A stretch of DNA of 64,000 bases from Pseudomonas chlororaphis subsp. piscium (GCF_003850345.1 NZ_CP027707.1:5518001-5582000); one strand, 5' to 3'. Counted from the first letter of the stretch, positions 48,341 to 57,422 are shown. Program-made: numbers and translations. Notes: a model not told the origin generated them from the sequence alone.

Positions 48341-49500
48341 ACCGGCGCCTGCTGCCGCTGCTCGCGCTATTGGTCGCCGGCTTGCTGGGCGGCTTGCTGC
48401 TGTACCTCTACCTCAACGCCAGGCCCTATCAGGAAACCATCGATCACGGCCCTTCCCCGCAAGCCCGCGCCAACCCTTACCTGGCGGCGGAAATGTTCCT
48501 ACGCCAGCGCGGCCTGCAGGTTCACCACGCCAACGGCCTGGAGGTGCTGCCAACCCTCAAGCCGGAACAGCACAGCCTGTTGCTGCTGGGCGAGCGCTCG
48601 AACATGACGCCGCAGCAGGTCGAGCAACTGCTGGACTGGGCCAGGGCCGGCGGGCGCCTGCTGTTCGTCGCCGAAGCGTTGTGGAACAAAGAGGCCGGAC
48701 GCAGTGGCGACCTGCTGCTCGATCGCCTGCACCTGCGCCAGTTTCTCAGCAAGGACCTGAAGGCCCCGCCGCCCGACGCCGGCAAAGAGCCCTACCCGAA
48801 ACTGACCAAGCTCTACCTGGAAGATGAAGACGCCCCGGCCTACATCGGTTTCGACACCGACTTCCACCTGGAAGACCCGGACAACCTCGCCCAGTCCTGG
48901 GCCAACAGTGCCCGGGCGACCCACATGATGCAACTGAGCTACGGCAAGGGTTCGGTTACCGTGCTCACCGACGCCGAGATCTGGAAGACCCCGTTGATCG
49001 CCAAGTACGACAACGCCTGGCTGCTCTGGTACCTGAGCGCCGACAGCGACGTCACCCTGCTGTTCGACACCGATCACGACAGCCTCTGGAGCCTGCTGCT
49101 GAAGTATTTCCCTCAGGCGCTGGTCGCCCTCGCCGCACTGCTCGGCCTGTGGCTGTGGCATGTCGGGGTTCGCCACGGACCGATGCAGGCACCGACGCCC
49201 AAAGCCCGGCGCCAGTTGCGCGAGCACCTGCAAGCCAGCGCCCACTTCCTGCTGCGCCGTACCGGTCAGCAAGGGCTGCTGCATGCCCTGCGCCAGGACA
49301 TCCTGCGCCGCGCCCAGCATCGGCATCCCGGTTTCGAACGACTCACCGCCGCCGAACAAGGGCAGGTCCTGGCCCGCCTTACCCGGCAACCGGACAGCGT
49401 CATCAGCCAGGCCTTGGCTCCCCAGCCGAAACAACGCCTTTCCAGCGCCGACTTCAGCCGCCTGGTCACCCACCTGCAAACTCTCAGGAATGCCCTATGA
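48337..49500 (+). CDS. DUF4350 domain membrane protein
   Basis: This 387-residue protein starts at a GTG overlapping the previous stop (GTGA). A TM helix (about 5-24) is followed by a periplasmic DUF4350 domain related to GATase1-like folds (SLLLLGERSNMTPQQVEQLL, GGRLLFVAEALWN), a second TM near residues 255-278 and a cytoplasmic helical tail. It is part of the MoxR operon, and its stop overlaps the MoxR start (ATGA). Confidence 0.87.
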   Translation: MNRRLLPLLALLVAGLLGGLLLYLYLNARPYQETIDHGPSPQARANPYLAAEMFLRQRGLQVHHANGLEVLPTLKPEQHSLLLLGERSNMTPQQVEQLLDWARAGGRLLFVAEALWNKEAGRSGDLLLDRLHLRQFLSKDLKAPPPDAGKEPYPKLTKLYLEDEDAPAYIGFDTDFHLEDPDNLAQSWANSARATHMMQLSYGKGSVTVLTDAEIWKTPLIAKYDNAWLLWYLSADSDVTLLFDTDHDSLWSLLLKYFPQALVALAALLGLWLWHVGVRHGPMQAPTPKARRQLREHLQASAHFLLRRTGQQGLLHALRQDILRRAQHRHPGFERLTAAEQGQVLARLTRQPDSVISQALAPQPKQRLSSADFSRLVTHLQTLRNAL

Positions 49501-50522
49501 GCGACCTTCCCGCCGAACCGCTTCCCGCCACCGAGCCCGGTCATGCGCAAGCGCATGCCGTCCAGCAACGCCAGCGCGCCAGCCAGTTGGCCCAGGCCCT
49601 GCGCCATGAACTGCAAAAGGCGGTGATCGGCCAGGACGCGGTGATCGACGACGTGCTCACCGCCCTGATCGCCGGCGGCCACGTGCTGCTCGAAGGCGTG
49701 CCCGGGCTGGGCAAGACCTTGCTGGTGCGCGCCCTGGCCCGTTGCTTTGGCGGCGAGTTCGCACGCATTCAGTTCACCCCGGACCTGATGCCCAGCGACG
49801 TCACCGGCCATGCGGTCTACGACCTGCAGACCGAGCAGTTCAAGCTGCGCAAAGGCCCCTTGTTCACCAACCTGCTGCTGGCCGACGAGATCAATCGCGC
49901 ACCGGCCAAGACCCAGGCCGCCCTGCTCGAAGCCATGCAGGAGCGCCAGGTCACCCTCGAAGGCCGGGCGCTGCCCATCGTCCAGCCCTTCATGGTCCTG
50001 GCCACGCAGAACCCGATCGAACAGGAAGGCACCTACCCGCTGCCGGAAGCCGAGCTTGACCGTTTCATGCTCAAACTGCGCATGGATTACCCGGACAGCG
50101 ACCAGGAATTGAACATGGTCCGCCAGGTCACCCGCTCGCCCCGGGCCGACATGCTCGACGTACAGCCGCTGCGCACCCTGCTGCAGGCCAAGGACGTGCT
50201 GGCCCTGCAGCGGATCGCCAGCGACCTGCCGCTGGACGAGCAAGTCCTCGACTACGCCGTGCGGCTGGCCCGGGCCACCCGCAGCTGGCCGGGCCTGACC
50301 CTCGGCGCCGGACCGCGGGCGTCGATCGCCCTGGTACGCGGGGCGCGGGCCAGGGCCTTGTTGCGGGGCGGCGAGTTCGTTATTCCGGACGACATCAAGG
50401 GCTGCGCCCTGGCGGTACTGCGCCATCGCGTGCGGATCGCCCCGGAGCTGGATATCGAAGGCCTGTCGGTGGAGCAGGTGCTCAAGCAACTGCTCGATCA
50501 AGTACCGGCACCGCGACTATGA
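49497..50522 (+). CDS. MoxR family AAA+ ATPase
   Basis: This 341-residue ATPase has Walker A GVPGLGKT at residues 67-74, Walker B LLLADEINRAPAKTQAALLE, sensor 1 ATQNPIEQEGTYPLPEAELD and a C-terminal lid. MoxR ATPases are thought to be chaperones that insert cofactors or mature partner complexes, usually with a VWA-like partner; here the DUF58 protein is the candidate. The start overlaps the DUF4350 stop. Confidence 0.94.
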   Translation: MSDLPAEPLPATEPGHAQAHAVQQRQRASQLAQALRHELQKAVIGQDAVIDDVLTALIAGGHVLLEGVPGLGKTLLVRALARCFGGEFARIQFTPDLMPSDVTGHAVYDLQTEQFKLRKGPLFTNLLLADEINRAPAKTQAALLEAMQERQVTLEGRALPIVQPFMVLATQNPIEQEGTYPLPEAELDRFMLKLRMDYPDSDQELNMVRQVTRSPRADMLDVQPLRTLLQAKDVLALQRIASDLPLDEQVLDYAVRLARATRSWPGLTLGAGPRASIALVRGARARALLRGGEFVIPDDIKGCALAVLRHRVRIAPELDIEGLSVEQVLKQLLDQVPAPRL

Positions 50523-50569
50523 GCTTTGTGATTATGAGCTTCGTGACTGCGAGCCCGCCAAAGCGATGA
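50519..50569 (+). CDS. Possible 16-codon linking minicistron between MoxR and DUF58
   Basis: A small frame of 16 codons (MSFVIMSFVTASPPKR) starts at an ATG overlapping the MoxR stop as ATGA and ends with a TGA overlapping the DUF58 ATG as ATGA. The first part is a tandem duplication (ATGAGCTTTGTG and ATGAGCTTCGTG, 15 bases apart). It may serve only to pass ribosomes from MoxR to DUF58. Confidence 0.35.
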   Translation: MSFVIMSFVTASPPKR

Positions 50570-51897
50570 AACCCTCACGTCTGTTTCTGACCTGGCTTGG
50601 CGTCTTGCTGGCGCTGGACGTGCTGCTCGGCGCCGCGCGCGCCTACGGCCTGGCGGTCGCGGCCAGCCTGCAAGCGATTGCCTGGGGCCTGCTCCTGGCC
50701 CTGTTGCTGCTGGCCATGCTGGACGCCTTCCGGCTCAGGCGCCTGCCTTCGCCCCAGCTCCAACGCCAGTTGCCTGGCAGCCTGCCCCTGGGCCGCTGGA
50801 GCGAAGTGCGCCTAGAAGTTCGCCACGACTTTGCCCAGCCGCTGACCCTGGAGCTGTTCGATCATGTGCCGGACGGCCTGGGCTTCGAGTACCTGCCGCA
50901 GTCGCTGCTGCTGGAGCCGGGCCAGTCACAGGAGCTGGGTTATCGGGTGCGGCCGCTCAAGCGTGGCCATTTCAACTTCGAGCGCTGCGAGGTCAGCTTG
51001 CCCAGCCCGCTGGGCCTGTGGTCGACGCGGCGGTTGCTGAAGCTCAACGACAGCACGCGCGTCTACCCGGATTTCGCCCGCCTCTACGGCGCCCGGCTGC
51101 TGGCCGTCGACAACTGGCTGAACCAGATCGGCGTACGGCAACAGCCCCGTCGCGGCCTGGGCCTGGAATTCAATCAGCTGCGCGAGTTTCGCGAGGGCGA
51201 CAGCCTGCGCCAGATCGACTGGAAAGCCACCGCCCGGCAACGCACGCCGATTGCCCGCGAGTACCAGGACGAACGCGACCAGCAGATCGTCTTCATGCTC
51301 GACTGCGGTCGACGCATGCGCAGCCAGGACGGGGAACTGGCGCATTTCGACCATGCGCTCAACGCCTGCCTGCTGCTCAGCTATGTCGCCTTGCGCCAGG
51401 GCGACGCGGTGGGCCTGAGCACCTTTGCCGGCGAACGCCGCCGTTACCTGGCGCCGGTCAAGGGCGCGGGCCAGTTGAGTGCCTTGCTCAACACTGTCTA
51501 CGACCTGGACAGCAGCCAGCGCTGCGCCGACTTCCAGGCCGCCGCCAGCGAGCTGCTGGCTCGGCAGAAACGCCGGGCCCTGGTGGTGCTGGTGACCAAC
51601 CTGCGGGATGAGGACGACGAGGAACTGCTGACCGCGGTCAAGCGCCTCGGGCGCCAGCATCGGGTGCTGGTGGCCAGCCTGCGCGAGGAAGTCCTCGATC
51701 ATCTGCGCCAGGCGCCGGTGCACAATCTGCCGGACGCCCTGGCCTACTGCGGCACGATCAATTACCTGAATGCCCGTACCGACCTGCATGAACGCCTGAG
51801 CGCCCAGGGCGTTGCCCTGCTCGATGTGCGGCCGGGTGAACTGGGGTCGGAACTGGTGACCCGTTACCTCAGTTGGAAAAAGGCCGGGACGCTGTAA
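50566..51897 (+). CDS. DUF58 domain protein
   Basis: This 443-residue protein has two N-terminal membrane segments (about 10-28, 32-52), a beta-rich part (about 65-165) and the DUF58 core with GLGLEFNQLREFREGDSLRQ and IDWKATARQ, followed by a VWA-like fold (QQIVFMLDCGRRM, a DxGxRM variant of the DxSxSM metal site). It is the last gene of the MoxR operon and the likely partner of the ATPase. Confidence 0.92.
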   Translation: MKPSRLFLTWLGVLLALDVLLGAARAYGLAVAASLQAIAWGLLLALLLLAMLDAFRLRRLPSPQLQRQLPGSLPLGRWSEVRLEVRHDFAQPLTLELFDHVPDGLGFEYLPQSLLLEPGQSQELGYRVRPLKRGHFNFERCEVSLPSPLGLWSTRRLLKLNDSTRVYPDFARLYGARLLAVDNWLNQIGVRQQPRRGLGLEFNQLREFREGDSLRQIDWKATARQRTPIAREYQDERDQQIVFMLDCGRRMRSQDGELAHFDHALNACLLLSYVALRQGDAVGLSTFAGERRRYLAPVKGAGQLSALLNTVYDLDSSQRCADFQAAASELLARQKRRALVVLVTNLRDEDDEELLTAVKRLGRQHRVLVASLREEVLDHLRQAPVHNLPDALAYCGTINYLNARTDLHERLSAQGVALLDVRPGELGSELVTRYLSWKKAGTL

Positions 51898-51900
51898 CGC

Positions 51901-52269
51901 TCAGGCGGAGGTCTGCAACGGGTAGAAACTGAAGTAGGTGCGCAAGGCCGTCACCAGCTCGCGGTACTCGGGAGGCGAACGCAGCAGCACGAAGCCGGTG
52001 TCGTAATGATGGGGCGTGACATCCTCATGGCACCAGCGACAGGAGGCGGTGATCTCGATCGATTGCAGCTGGCCGTCGCGGCCGGGAACCTGCAGGCGCA
52101 ACTCGAAATCGGCGCCGATCAGCATCGGCAACTGGCTGATCAACATGAAGCCGTCTTCGGAGACGTTGCCCAGGTAACCGATGGGTCGATCGGTCAGCCG
52201 ATTGAACACTTTCAAAAAACACGGCAACTGGTGCCGCTCGATCCGCCGGTCCGTGAACATGTCATGCAT
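51901..52269 (-). CDS. PilZ domain protein
   Basis: This 122-residue single-domain protein has both c-di-GMP-binding motifs: R8-x3-R12 (DRRIERHQLP) and N-x-S-x2-G (LGNVSEDGF). It would bind cyclic di-GMP as an effector; the target is unknown. It is convergent with the MoxR operon (4 bases from the DUF58 stop). MFTDRR three codons later is an alternative start. Confidence 0.9.
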   Translation of the reverse strand: MHDMFTDRRIERHQLPCFLKVFNRLTDRPIGYLGNVSEDGFMLISQLPMLIGADFELRLQVPGRDGQLQSIEITASCRWCHEDVTPHHYDTGFVLLRSPPEYRELVTALRTYFSFYPLQTSA

Positions 52270-52413
52270 CGCTATTTAAGAAGGTCATTGCACATCGTCG
52301 CGCCGAGGACTGCTGGCCCCCGGCCGGCCCATTTTAGAAACGATACTCTAAAACAGGCTCACAGATGTTAGTTCAAGGCTCACGCGAGACCATCAATAGA
52401 ATGATGACGAGTA

Positions 52414-52788
52414 TTACAATGCAGTCGGACGCGCCTGAGCACTATTGCGCGAAGGGTAATGACCCAGTTGCTGCAGGGTTTCCAGACGCGCACGGGCGCG
52501 GTAGGCGTACTCGCTGTTGGGGTGCTCGGTGATGATGTACTGATAGGTCTGCACGGCATCGAGGAACAGCTTCTGCCGCTCCAGGCACTGTCCGCGCAGC
52601 ATCGACACCTCGGGCTGGATATAAGGGCGCGAGCGACTCGTGCGGTCGACCTGGCTCAGTTCCAGCATCACCCGTTCGCAGTTGCCGGCGTCATAGGCGC
52701 GGTAGGCGGTATTCAGATGATGGTCCATCGACCAGCGGGTACAGCCGACAACACTGACGGCCAGGGCAGCAATGAGCACGAATCGCAT
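52414..52788 (-). CDS. Small lipoprotein with TPR-like repeats
   Basis: This 124-residue protein has a signal peptide with lipobox VVGC (Cys16), so it is probably lipid-anchored. The mature part has helical repeats resembling TPRs (AYRAYDAGNCERVMLELSQV, FLDAVQTYQYIITEHPNSEY). The function is unknown to me. It lies alone between the PilZ gene and pykA. Confidence 0.8.
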   Translation of the reverse strand: MRFVLIAALAVSVVGCTRWSMDHHLNTAYRAYDAGNCERVMLELSQVDRTSRSRPYIQPEVSMLRGQCLERQKLFLDAVQTYQYIITEHPNSEYAYRARARLETLQQLGHYPSRNSAQARPTAL

Positions 52789-52945
52789 GGGAGTTCTCCT
52801 GTCTTGTGCACGTTATCGACCCGCGTTGGAAAATCTTCAGGAATGTTCGTTTAAAGAAACAAACGAATAAGTAGTGCAAACGAACAATGACTACAGCTGC
52901 GGACCATAGTAGCCTCTCGTTGCGCTTGAACTCAGGAGTCTTTGC

Positions 52946-54397
52946 ATGTCCGTCCGTCGTACCAAAATCGTCGCTACCCTTGGCCCGGCCAGTAACTCGC
53001 CGGAAGTTCTCGAACAGCTGATTCTGGCTGGCCTGGACGTCGCCCGCCTGAACTTCTCCCACGGCACCCCGGACGAGCACAAGGCTCGCGCCAAGCTGGT
53101 GCGTGACCTGGCCGCCAAGCATGGCCGCTTCGTCGCGCTGCTGGGTGACCTGCAAGGCCCGAAGATCCGTATCGCCAAATTCGCCAACAAGCGCATCGAG
53201 CTGAAGATCGGTGACAAGTTCACCTTCTCCACCAGCCACCCGCTGACCGAAGGTACCCAGGACATCGTCGGCATCGACTATCCGGACCTGGTCAAGGACT
53301 GCGGCGTGGGCGACGAGCTGCTGCTCGACGACGGTCGCGTGGTGATGCGCGTCGACACCGCCACCAACACCGAACTGCATTGCACCGTGACCATCGGCGG
53401 CCCGCTGTCGGACCACAAGGGCATCAACCGTCGCGGCGGTGGCCTGACCGCCCCGGCCCTGACCGAAAAAGACAAGGCCGACATCAAGCTGGCCGCGGCC
53501 ATGGACCTGGACTACCTGGCCGTGTCCTTCCCGCGTGACGCCGCGGACATGGAATACGCCCGCCAACTGCGCGACGAGGCCGGCGGCACCGCCTGGCTGG
53601 TGGCGAAGATCGAGCGCGCCGAAGCCGTGGCCAACGACGAGACCCTCGACGGCCTGATCAAGGCTTCCGACGCCGTGATGGTGGCCCGTGGTGACCTGGG
53701 CGTGGAAATCGGCGACGCCGAGCTGGTGGGCATCCAGAAGAAAATCATCCTGCACGCCCGTCGCCACAACAAGGCGGTGATCGTCGCGACCCAGATGATG
53801 GAGTCGATGATCCAGAACCCGATGCCGACCCGCGCCGAAGTGTCCGACGTGGCCAACGCAGTGCTCGACTACACCGACGCCGTGATGCTCTCGGCCGAAT
53901 CCGCCGCCGGCGCCTACCCGCTCGAAGCGGTGCAGGCCATGGACCGCATCTGCATCGGCGCGGAAAAGCACCCGACCAGCAAGACCTCCAGCCACCGCAT
54001 CGGCAAGACCTTCGAGCGTTGCGATGAAAGCATTGCCCTGGCCACCATGTACACCGCCAACCACTTCCCGGGCGTGAAGGCGATCATCGCCTTGACTGAA
54101 AGCGGTTACACCCCGCTGATCATGTCGCGTATCCGTTCCTCGGTGCCGATCTACGCGTTCACCCCGCACCGCGAAGCCCAGGCCCGCACCGCGATGTTCC
54201 GTGGCGTCTACACCATCCCGTTCGACCCGGCATCCCTGCCGCCAAGCGAAGTCAGCCAGAAGGCCATCGACGAGCTGGTCAAGCGCGGCGTCGTGCAGAA
54301 AGGCGACTGGGTGATCCTGACCAAGGGTGACAGCTACCACACCACCGGCGGCACCAACGGCATGAAGATCCTGCACGTTGGCGACCCGATGGTCTGA
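52946..54397 (+). CDS. pykA: Pyruvate kinase
   Basis: This 483-residue glycolytic enzyme has RRTKIVATLGPASNSPEV at the N-terminus, ARLNFSHG, the active-site LLGDLQGPKIRI, the signature WLVAKIERAEA, MVARGDLGVEI and DAVMLSAESAAG. Pseudomonads have two isozymes; the gene neighbourhood (enoyl-CoA hydratase, ferredoxin reductase, fumarase) matches pykA. It is monocistronic with a strong terminator. Confidence 0.96.
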   Translation: MSVRRTKIVATLGPASNSPEVLEQLILAGLDVARLNFSHGTPDEHKARAKLVRDLAAKHGRFVALLGDLQGPKIRIAKFANKRIELKIGDKFTFSTSHPLTEGTQDIVGIDYPDLVKDCGVGDELLLDDGRVVMRVDTATNTELHCTVTIGGPLSDHKGINRRGGGLTAPALTEKDKADIKLAAAMDLDYLAVSFPRDAADMEYARQLRDEAGGTAWLVAKIERAEAVANDETLDGLIKASDAVMVARGDLGVEIGDAELVGIQKKIILHARRHNKAVIVATQMMESMIQNPMPTRAEVSDVANAVLDYTDAVMLSAESAAGAYPLEAVQAMDRICIGAEKHPTSKTSSHRIGKTFERCDESIALATMYTANHFPGVKAIIALTESGYTPLIMSRIRSSVPIYAFTPHREAQARTAMFRGVYTIPFDPASLPPSEVSQKAIDELVKRGVVQKGDWVILTKGDSYHTTGGTNGMKILHVGDPMV

Positions 54398-54432
54398 GTC
54401 CCCCCTGATGCGTCCATAACCGGCGCAGCAGT

Positions 54433-54468
54433 AAAAAAGCCCCGCAGTGAAAACTGCGGGGCTTTTTT
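54433..54468 (+). terminator. Terminator of pykA
   Basis: AAAAAAGCCCCGCAGT and ACTGCGGGGCTTTTTT form a 16-base complementary stem with a GAAA loop. Confidence 0.95.
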
Positions 54469-54477
54469 ATGAGCCTC

Positions 54478-54582
54478 TGTAGGAGTGAGCGCGCGGCGAT
54501 CCGACCTGCCCGCGATAGCTACACCGCGATCCGCCAGAAACAACGCGCCGCCCGCGATCGCGAGCAAGCTTCGCTCCTACAG
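54478..54582. repeat. REP-type inverted repeat
   Basis: TGTAGGAGTGAGC at 54478 and GCTTCGCTCCTACA at 54568 are inverted arms; between them CCCGCGATAGC and GCCCGCGATCGC are further REP-like blocks. It lies between pykA and the enoyl-CoA hydratase gene. Confidence 0.65.
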
Positions 54583-54590
54583 GGCCGGGA

Positions 54591-55340
54591 TCAGCTCTTG
54601 GCAAGAAACCCCGACAATGCAGCCAGCGCTTCCGGCGAATGCAGGCGCTGGGTGAACAGGGCGCCCTCCTCCTCGATCACCTTGCGCAGTTGCTCGCGAT
54701 CGGGCGTGCGCATCAGCTGCTTGCTGATCTGCACCGCCTGCGGCGCCAGCTTCTCGAAACGCAGCGCCATCTCCCGGGCCTTGTCCAGGGTCGCCGCTCC
54801 GTCGGCCAAGGCCAGGTTGGCAATGCCCCACTGCGCCGCCTGTTCGCCACTGAAACCTTCACCCAGCAGCAACAGCTCGGCGGCCTTGGCCTGCCCAAGC
54901 AGGCGCGGCAGGATCAGGCTGGAACCGAATTCGGGGCACAAACCAAGATTGACGAACGGCATGCGCAACCGGGCATCGCGGCTGACGTACACCAGATCGC
55001 AATGCAGCAGCAGGGTGGTGCCGATCCCCACGGCCGGGCCCGCGACCGCGGCGACCACCGGCTTGCGGCATTCGAACAGGCTGAGCATGAACTGAAAGAC
55101 CGGGCTGTCGAGCCCGGTGGGCGGCTGCTGGAGGAAGTCGGCAATATCGTTGCCGGCGGTAAAGCAGTCACTGCTGCCGCTGATCAGTACCGCGCGGACC
55201 TCAGGGTCGGCGTCGGCGTGCCGCAGCCCTTCGGCCAGTTGGCTGTACATGGCCCGGGTCAGGGCATTTTTCTTGTCCGGGCGGTTCAGCCGCAGGGTCA
55301 GCAGCCCGCCCTCGCGTTCAAGCAGGATGGTATCGGTCAT
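54591..55340 (-). CDS. Enoyl-CoA hydratase/isomerase family protein
   Basis: This 249-residue crotonase-fold protein has the oxyanion-hole segments SSDCFTAGNDIADF and AVAGPAVGIGTTLLLHCDLV. The catalytic Glu region reads FVNLGLCPEFGSSLILPRL. It may act in fatty-acid or aromatic acyl-CoA degradation; the substrate is unknown. It is the last gene of a minus-strand trio with the reductase and the diguanylate cyclase. Confidence 0.92.
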   Translation of the reverse strand: MTDTILLEREGGLLTLRLNRPDKKNALTRAMYSQLAEGLRHADADPEVRAVLISGSSDCFTAGNDIADFLQQPPTGLDSPVFQFMLSLFECRKPVVAAVAGPAVGIGTTLLLHCDLVYVSRDARLRMPFVNLGLCPEFGSSLILPRLLGQAKAAELLLLGEGFSGEQAAQWGIANLALADGAATLDKAREMALRFEKLAPQAVQISKQLMRTPDREQLRKVIEEEGALFTQRLHSPEALAALSGFLAKS

Positions 55341-55369
55341 GGGTGGTCTCGCTCAGGACGGATCAGCGC

Positions 55370-56308
55370 TCAACCACGGGGCAGGAATACATCGGCCAGC
55401 AGTTGATTGCGCGGCAGCCCCGCCAGGTACAAGCGTCGGGCGAAAGCATCGACGCTGTCGGGGTGCCCGCAGAGTAAGGCCTGGGTTTGTCGCGAAACAA
55501 GCCGCAGTTGTGCCAAAGCCGCTGGCAGCTCGGTCGCGGTCAGCAGCTCGACACTGAGGTTGGCGCGGCTCGCCGCCAGCGCCGCCAGGGGCTTGGCCAG
55601 GTAATGTTCGCTGGCGTCATGGGCCAGGTGAATGACGCGGATGGCGCCTTGATGATCCTGGCGCAGAGCCTCGCGCAGGATACCGAACAACGGCGCCAGC
55701 CCGGTGCCCGCCGCCAGCAGCCACAATGGCCGGGTTTGCCAGTCCGGGTCGTAATGCAGCGCCCCGCCGCGCAGTTCGCCCAGGCGCAGCCCATCGCCGG
55801 GCTTGAGCTGGCGCGCCGCGTCGCTGAACTCGCCGGGCTGGCGGCAATCGAGGTGGAACTCGAGAAAGCGGTCTTCGCCGGGCAGACTCGCCAGCGAATA
55901 CGGCCGCGCCACACCGGAAGCCGTCCACAGCACCAGGTGCTGGCCGGCCTGATAACGCAGGTTGCGCTCCGGCTGCAAACGCAGGCGCAGCACCGTGGCC
56001 GACAGCCAGTCGACACCCACCACCTCGGCCGGCGCACCATCGCGCAGCGGGTCATAGGTTTCGACCCGCAGGTCTTCCACCACCTGACACTGGCAGGCCA
56101 ACCGCCAGCCGCGCTGGCGCTGATCGTCGCTCAAGGCATCGGGCCGACTGTCGCTGGGCAGACCCTCGACACAGTGCACCAGGCAGGCGTGACAACTGCC
56201 GGCGCGGCAGCTGTAAGGCACCGCCACGCCGGCCTGATTCAAGGCATCCAGCAGATTGCTGCCGGCGGCCACCGACCACTGCCGTTCACCGACACGCAGC
56301 TCAGGCAT
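55370..56308 (-). CDS. Ferredoxin domain-containing FAD/NAD reductase
   Basis: This 312-residue protein has an N-terminal plant-type 2Fe-2S domain (residues 1 to about 90, YSCRAGSCHACLVHC, C-x4-C-x2-C plus CQC), an FAD-binding domain (RPYSLASLPGED) and an NAD-binding domain (LWLLAAGTGLAPLFGILRE). The layout resembles class IB oxygenase reductases, but no oxygenase is nearby. Its start overlaps the diguanylate cyclase stop by 8 bases; the electron acceptor is unknown. Confidence 0.9.
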   Translation of the reverse strand: MPELRVGERQWSVAAGSNLLDALNQAGVAVPYSCRAGSCHACLVHCVEGLPSDSRPDALSDDQRQRGWRLACQCQVVEDLRVETYDPLRDGAPAEVVGVDWLSATVLRLRLQPERNLRYQAGQHLVLWTASGVARPYSLASLPGEDRFLEFHLDCRQPGEFSDAARQLKPGDGLRLGELRGGALHYDPDWQTRPLWLLAAGTGLAPLFGILREALRQDHQGAIRVIHLAHDASEHYLAKPLAALAASRANLSVELLTATELPAALAQLRLVSRQTQALLCGHPDSVDAFARRLYLAGLPRNQLLADVFLPRG

Positions 56309-57422
56309 CGATATTTTCCCAGGCCGCGGCGCAGCGGTTGCGCCCGTCGCGCTTGGCCCGGTACAGCGCCTGGTCGGCACGTTGCAGGGCGTCGTCCAGA
56401 TCGTCGCCCAGCTCCACCAGGGTCATCCCCACGGACAGGCTCAGGCCATGTACCTCGACCCCGATCAACTGGGCGTCCATGAAGGCCACGCGCAGACGCT
56501 CGCAGCAGGAGGTCAGGCGTTCGGGATCGCAATCGGGCAACAACATGACAAACTCCTCGCCGCCGTAGCGGGCCAATACATCGCCATCGCGCAAGCAGGC
56601 GCTGGCCACGGCGGCGAACGCCTGCAGCACCTGATCGCCGGCGGCATGGCCGTGCACGTCGTTGATCCGCTTGAAGTGATCGAGGTCGATCAGCGCCAGG
56701 CCATGCATCTGGTCCAGGCTCATCGCGTGCAGTTCGCGCGAAGCCAGCCGCAGGAAATGCCGCCGATTGTACAGACCGGTCAGTTCGTCGGTGGCGACCA
56801 GGTCTTCCAATTGTCGCATCATGCCGCGCAAGGTGTCCTGGTGGGCCTGCAAGGCGAAACGCCGTTGCCGCATGCGCTGCCGGGAAGCCTGCACATAGCT
56901 GGCATACAGGCACAGCCAGGCCAGCACCACGAACAGCACACACACCTGCAGCACAGCAAGCATCGGATCGGCCAGGCGGAAGTGGTAGCCGTCCCACAGC
57001 GTGATCCCGGCAAAGCCGATGAAAATGCACAGGGCGCAACGCACGAAGGCCCGGCGAGGAAGGTGGAACAGGCCGAACAACAGCATCAGCAGATAGAACA
57101 CCAGGAAGGTGCCGCGCGCGGTATCGAGGTGGGCCAGCATCCAGGTCTGCCAGCCGATGCCCAGGAGGATCTGGATCTCGGTCAGGCTCGGGTCGCGAAA
57201 GCGCAGGTTGCGCCCGGACACGAACAGCCAGAACAGCACCGCCTGGCTCAGCACCACCAGGCCGGTATCGATCAGCGCCGAACGCAGCGGCGCCGAATAG
57301 TGGCCGCTGAAAATCGCCAGCCAGAGCAGCAGTAACGCCAGTCCATAGGTACCCGCCGCAAGAACGAAGCGCTTGAGTAAAAGACTCTGGATAGCGTTAT
57401 GGGTCAATCGTTGACTCACCAT
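56301..57422 (-). CDS. Membrane-bound diguanylate cyclase
   Basis: This 373-residue protein has about six membrane helices in residues 15-178 and a short coiled linker. A GGDEF domain follows with the active-site motif RYGGEEF at 287-291 and an allosteric inhibition site RDGD at 278-281, five residues before it. It should make cyclic di-GMP and be feedback inhibited. By gene order (next to the ferredoxin reductase and fumarase) it corresponds to P. aeruginosa SadC, but I recall SadC as longer, so the symbol is not assigned. Confidence 0.9.
   Translation of the reverse strand: MVSQRLTHNAIQSLLLKRFVLAAGTYGLALLLLWLAIFSGHYSAPLRSALIDTGLVVLSQAVLFWLFVSGRNLRFRDPSLTEIQILLGIGWQTWMLAHLDTARGTFLVFYLLMLLFGLFHLPRRAFVRCALCIFIGFAGITLWDGYHFRLADPMLAVLQVCVLFVVLAWLCLYASYVQASRQRMRQRRFALQAHQDTLRGMMRQLEDLVATDELTGLYNRRHFLRLASRELHAMSLDQMHGLALIDLDHFKRINDVHGHAAGDQVLQAFAAVASACLRDGDVLARYGGEEFVMLLPDCDPERLTSCCERLRVAFMDAQLIGVEVHGLSLSVGMTLVELGDDLDDALQRADQALYRAKRDGRNRCAAAWENIDA

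Noticed and set aside
56301..57422. Naming the diguanylate cyclase sadC
   Set aside because: Gene order supports it, but the protein seems shorter than the SadC I recall, so I left the symbol empty.
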